From Phoronis ovalis (Eukaryota; Phoronida; Phoronidae), in NCBI GenBank assembly GCA_028565635.1, contig JAOXYB010060379.1:1-10749 (forward strand): a stretch of 10,749 nt of DNA. The letters are read 5' to 3'. Position numbers and translations under genes: made by a program. This document shows, one piece after another, positions 8,501-10,749 of this stretch (positions are counted from its first letter, which is position 1; the number at the start of each line of letters is the position of its first letter). The notes under the pieces were generated by a model. It did not search any database. It was not told the origin of the DNA and saw only the letters and a list, made by a program, of their open reading frames with translations.

Positions 8501-10284
8501 AATATGCCATTCATGTTACACACTTCGGTAAAAACAGACATATTAGTATGTGCCTAAGGCTAATCATCATGGCGGAAGATTACACAATTCACTGTGATTT
8601 TGCTGTTTAACAATATTCTCACGAATATGAAATACTGTAATGAACAAGAAAAAATACAATCTTTATTATTTTAAATCAATAGCTAATTCCAAAGTATGTG
8701 CATTACTTATTCAATCAGAGAGAAACACAAAATACAACTAACAAATTAGAATGTTCAACTAATCTTAGTACCCCAGTGTGCTTTTTCTTAATTAGACTAT
8801 AGTCACTAAACTTACTAACTGAAAATTATCATTACACCCTTGAGATTGATCATTTCAAGTGTTGCTTACATAAAGTACAAATTACTAAAAAAGGTCTCGC
8901 TCAAATTCATAGTAACAGTTTGTTTTCTTGCCACAACATTTTACACTTTTAGCTCATGTGCTTTAGATTATGCTAAATATATCACGAAATATGCATCAGA
9001 CAGATTAGTGAATATTAAAAGTAGTAACATGAAAACTAAAGCCAGCAAAATAACAAGAGATAAAAACAAAAGAAATGACAGAAGAATTTTAGAAGGTTCA
9101 ATAAAAATAATAATAACAACTTTTTTAGTTAACCACTTTATACATCGTTATTGAATATTAATGGAAATATAAATGACTTATTTACATGTCGATGAACATT
9201 CTAACAATTTATTAGTCCTTAATCATCCCAGACACTTAAAACAGTGGGTACAGATTTACATGTTATTAAAATTTACTTTATTTGCATGTGAATTGTATAT
9301 CGACTCTGGAAAATGAAATATGTAGTCCCAAGACACCAATTGCAATAGATTTTAAAGTCACTTTGCTTAGAAATTATATGGAGGACGTTATTCAAATAAT
9401 CACTTACGATAAAGCAAAAAAGAAATACTAATGAAAATGACATCACTGAAAAAGACGCCGATAATTGATGATTACTAAAAAAATAGATATCACAAAAACG
9501 CAATAAGAAATTGTTAAAAACAGCTTTGCGTATCGGACCAGCATTTAAAAACCGCATTGTAAAAATCGAACATTTTAAAATACCAGGTTGAAGTACGCCT
9601 TATTCAATTTAAAGTTAAATATTTAAAATTGAAGAAACCGCATTAAGAAACATAGCCACTGCTTTACACAATTACTTATTCATTTTTCAGGCTCTACAGA
9701 TCCTCTGAAAGCTATGTTTCGAGAGACAGAAGGCCGGCTTAGTTACACCGATTTATACCGTGCCTATCTTGCTAGCGCTGACTTCAAGAATTTAATGAAG
9801 AACCTATCCGTAGATTCACACTACATGTGGTCTACTCCACCAACGTATTTGCCGAAGACAGAACAGAATTTGGATGGTAGAATTCAACCTCCTAGTCCAA
9901 GTGGTTCTGATGGTGGCAACATTTCACCAGTATCAGATGCTGAAGGCATCGGTTCTTTCGAGTGTGTTAAATGCAATAAACTATTCAGCACGTCTCATGG
10001 CTTGGAAGTACACGTGAGACGTTCCCATAGCGGGAAACGTCCCTACGCCTGTGATGTATGTAATAAAACATTTGGACATGCTGTAAGTTTAACTCAGCAT
10101 CAAGCAGTGCACACCCAGGAAAGAAGTTTTCAGTGTAAGCAATGCGGAAAATGTTTCAAAAGATCTTCAACGTTATCAACACATTTATTAATACACAGTG
10201 ATACAAGACCCTACCCTTGTCAGTATTGTGGGAAACGGTTCCATCAAAAATCTGATATGAAGAAACACACATATATTCACACAG
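2487..10284 (+). CDS. gfi1: Gfi1-family zinc-finger repressor, 5' part (three exons, 3' end outside window)
   Basis: Spliced CDS 2487-2595, 4418-4615 and 9691-10284 (901 nt) encodes residues 1-300 of a Gfi1/Senseless-type repressor. Seen: the protein starts [11 protein letters not shown], the SNAG peptide of this family; a Ser/Pro-rich linker follows (about residues 37-192); then four C2H2 fingers at about 194-215, 223-243, 251-271 and 279-299. The finger linkers SGKRPYA, TQERSFQ and SDTRPYP and the finger cores KRSSTLSTH and HQKSDMKKH are Gfi1 signatures. Known of the family: six fingers, with the C-terminal ones contacting an AATC-core site, and SNAG recruiting LSD1/CoREST in the nucleus; roles in sensory-neuron and blood-cell fate. 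Inferred: two more fingers and the stop lie downstream, giving a protein of roughly 350-370 residues. Whether the lineage has one or several paralogues cannot be told here, so the symbol denotes the family. Confidence 0.95.
2596..4417 (+). other. gfi1: Intron 1 (phase 1)
   Basis: The 1,822-bp intron runs from GTAAGT to a pyrimidine-rich acceptor ending in ACATTTTAG. It is AT-rich with no open frame I would support. Contents noted: an A/T-rich 15-bp inverted repeat at 3241-3351, one GTACATGTAC palindrome at 3154-3163 and short AT-rich runs such as the TATAT stretch near 3196-3230. No transposase, reverse transcriptase or RNA gene is recognisable. Confidence 0.88.
3241..3351. repeat. 15-bp inverted repeat in intron 1
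   Basis: CTTTTTACTTTTTAT (3241-3255) is the exact reverse complement of ATAAAAAGTAAAAAG (3337-3351), with an 81-bp spacer. The arms are low-complexity A/T and no target-site duplication is visible outside them, so a miniature transposon is possible but weakly supported. Confidence 0.55.
4418..4615 (+). CDS. gfi1: Coding exon 2: linker region
   Basis: A 198-nt exon (66 codon equivalents) between acceptor TTTTTTTACATTTTAG and donor ACCTTTG|GTAAGT. The first two bases (AA) complete codon 37 with the G of exon 1 to give Glu; the last base opens codon 103. It encodes about residues 37-102, rich in Ser, Ala, Thr and Pro, with the stretches [18 protein letters not shown] and [19 protein letters not shown]. 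No known domain is recognised; in the family this is the variable spacer between SNAG and the fingers. Support comes from exact phase matching on both sides, clear splice sites and base composition richer in GC than the flanking introns. The open frame extends a few codons into each intron (stop at 4648-4650), which is not part of the spliced product. Confidence 0.88.
6044..6067. repeat. 12-bp tandem duplication
   Basis: GACAAGGGAAAA occurs twice head to tail. It lies in a short, relatively GC-rich patch (about 6020-6135) of an otherwise AT-rich intron, inside a 46-codon open frame (6023-6163). Confidence 0.75.
7883..7942. repeat. (AC)n microsatellite with higher-order unit
   Basis: About 60 bp of AC dinucleotides is interrupted twice by the same GCACAAAC variant, at 7899 and 7921. 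The array therefore contains two 22-bp higher-order units, showing that a segment with the interruption was itself duplicated. Confidence 0.95.
7997..8049. repeat. Exact 25-bp tandem duplication
   Basis: A 25-bp unit starting TTTCGTTGTTGTATGG at 7997-8021 is repeated without change at 8022-8046, and TTT of a third copy follows. Its exactness suggests a recent duplication. It lies 55 bp downstream of the CA microsatellite. Confidence 0.92.
8592..8600 (-). promoter_or_regulatory. Candidate Gfi1-type binding site in intron 2
   Basis: Read on the minus strand the sequence is AAATCACAG, matching the core of the published Gfi1 consensus TAAATCAC(A/T)GCA; the next bases are TG rather than CA. It may reflect autoregulation, which is known for vertebrate GFI1, but a single 9-bp match is weak evidence. 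Confidence 0.25.
9691..10284 (+). CDS. gfi1: Coding exon 3: linker end and zinc fingers 1-4
   Basis: A 594-nt exon (198 codon equivalents) following acceptor TTATTCATTTTTCAG, with donor CACACAG|GTAAGC. It begins by completing Gly103, then [12 protein letters not shown] possibly structured segment ([20 protein letters not shown], about residues 118-137) precedes a Ser/Gly/Pro-rich spacer ([17 protein letters not shown]). Four complete C2H2 fingers follow: ZF1 CX2CX12HX4H at 9963-10028, and ZF2-ZF4 CX2CX12HX3H at 10050-10112, 10134-10196 and 10218-10280. All Cys and His ligands are present. ZF3 and ZF4 are nearly invariant in Gfi1 proteins. The exon ends inside the linker HTG|, so ZF5 starts in the next exon. 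The ATG at 9714 is internal (Met111), not the start. Confidence 0.95.
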
Positions 10285-10749
10285 GTAAGCGTAACCAGTT
10301 ATTTATGTTCTTTCAGAAACAATTCTTCTACAACCTTTTCAGAACCGCTGAACTGTGACCAAATCACTACGACAAAAAAATAAAACTTGAAATTACAATT
10401 ACAATAAGTAACAATAGAAATATTTACAGGCTAAGTTTTAGACAGCACATTCAGTTATTTTAATTTAGTTGTGAACCGATGATAACACTCATTTTCCTTT
10501 AATACGAATTACTGAAACAAGTTATTTCCGATTCACAAGTATTATCAGATTTGTTTTAAGAAACTTTTATACACTATTATTAGTAAGTGTTTTAAATCTC
10601 CTGTGATTTCTAAAAGATCCATCCAGTGGGAGAATCCCTTAACCAATATTTGTCTGGAATGGCGTTATTATATTTCATACTAGTATGTTGAAGTGATAGC
10701 GTTTTAATAATTGTGCTAAAATCTTAGAAAATAAGTTACATCAAGGTAT
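10285..10749 (+). other. gfi1: Start of intron 3 (phase 1), runs off the window
   Basis: The intron begins GTAAGC directly after the ZF4 linker codon for Thr and the first base of Gly301. No acceptor leading into a fifth zinc finger occurs before the window ends. Reading through the donor adds 23 codons and stops at 10356-10358, and an AATAAA lies at 10379-10384. A Gfi1-like AATC-core motif sits at 10601-10609. The rest is plain AT-rich sequence. Confidence 0.85.
10601..10609 (-). promoter_or_regulatory. Candidate Gfi1-type binding site in intron 3
   Basis: The minus strand again reads AAATCACAG, in context GAAATCACAGGA. It is the second exact copy of this 9-mer in the window, and TAATCACAG is present at 1589-1597. 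The assignment rests only on similarity to the family consensus. Confidence 0.25.

Larger units (their letters stand above)
4616..9690 (+). other. gfi1: Intron 2 (phase 1), about 5.1 kb
   Basis: The intron runs from GTAAGT to CATTTTTCAG. It is AT-rich with stops in all frames; the longest open stretches (about 100 codons) lack homology I recognise, splice logic or coding-like composition. It contains a 12-bp tandem duplication (6044-6067), a CA microsatellite (7883-7942), a 25-bp tandem duplication (7997-8049), a CAGGTG E-box (6761-6766) and a Gfi1-like site (8592-8600). Long first or second introns in developmental transcription-factor genes often carry enhancers; that is an inference here, not something the sequence proves. 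Confidence 0.88.

Noticed and set aside
8840-9154. 104-codon + strand open frame in intron 2
   Set aside because: It lacks an ATG at its listed start, is Lys/Ile/Asn-rich as expected of AT-rich non-coding DNA, and matches no family I know.
9273-9557. 94-codon minus-strand frame just upstream of exon 3
   Set aside because: Phe/Ser/Ile-rich AT-driven translation with no homology; lies within intron 2.
10421-10440. ATTTACAG at 10422-10429 as acceptor of exon 4
   Set aside because: Splicing there gives Gly followed at once by TAA, not the expected EKP-type linker and fifth finger.

Overview
The window is eukaryotic, AT-rich genomic DNA dominated by one split gene on the + strand: the 5' part of a Gfi1-family (Gfi1/Gfi1b, fly Senseless, worm Pag-3) zinc-finger transcriptional repressor. 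Large introns with canonical GTAAGT/GTAAGC donors and TTTTTACATTTTAG or CATTTTTCAG acceptors, a CA microsatellite and the absence of dense coding sequence all point to an animal nuclear genome. The protein resembles Gfi1 more than any expanded vertebrate C2H2 family. The low GC and two copies of GTACATGTAC (a motif I associate with mollusc and other lophotrochozoan DNA) make a mollusc, possibly a bivalve, a reasonable but unproven guess.

Layout: 1-2486 is 5' flanking DNA with no supported gene. It holds small direct and inverted repeats (1485-1550, 1777-1822, 1889-1991) and, near the gene, E-box and CCAAT motifs (2187-2330) that could belong to the promoter. Exon 1 coding (2487-2595) encodes the N-terminal SNAG repressor peptide. 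Intron 1 is 2596-4417. Exon 2 (4418-4615) encodes a low-complexity linker. Intron 2 (4616-9690, about 5.1 kb) carries simple and tandem repeats and no recognisable gene. Exon 3 (9691-10284) encodes the rest of the linker and four complete C2H2 zinc fingers. From 10285 to the end is the start of intron 3. The last fingers (family members have six) and the stop codon lie beyond the window.

The three coding segments join in frame by exact donor/acceptor phase matching (all three introns are phase 1) and give residues 1-300 plus the first base of codon 301. Read with the family, this is a nuclear DNA-binding repressor that recruits LSD1/CoREST-type corepressors through SNAG and binds AATC-core sites with its fingers. 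I found no undescribed system. The most useful second looks are the symmetric phase-1 exons that would allow in-frame skipping, a possible intronic stop plus poly(A) signal just after finger 4, matches to the Gfi1 binding site within the locus, and a foldback flanked by a 7-bp direct repeat at 1889-1932.
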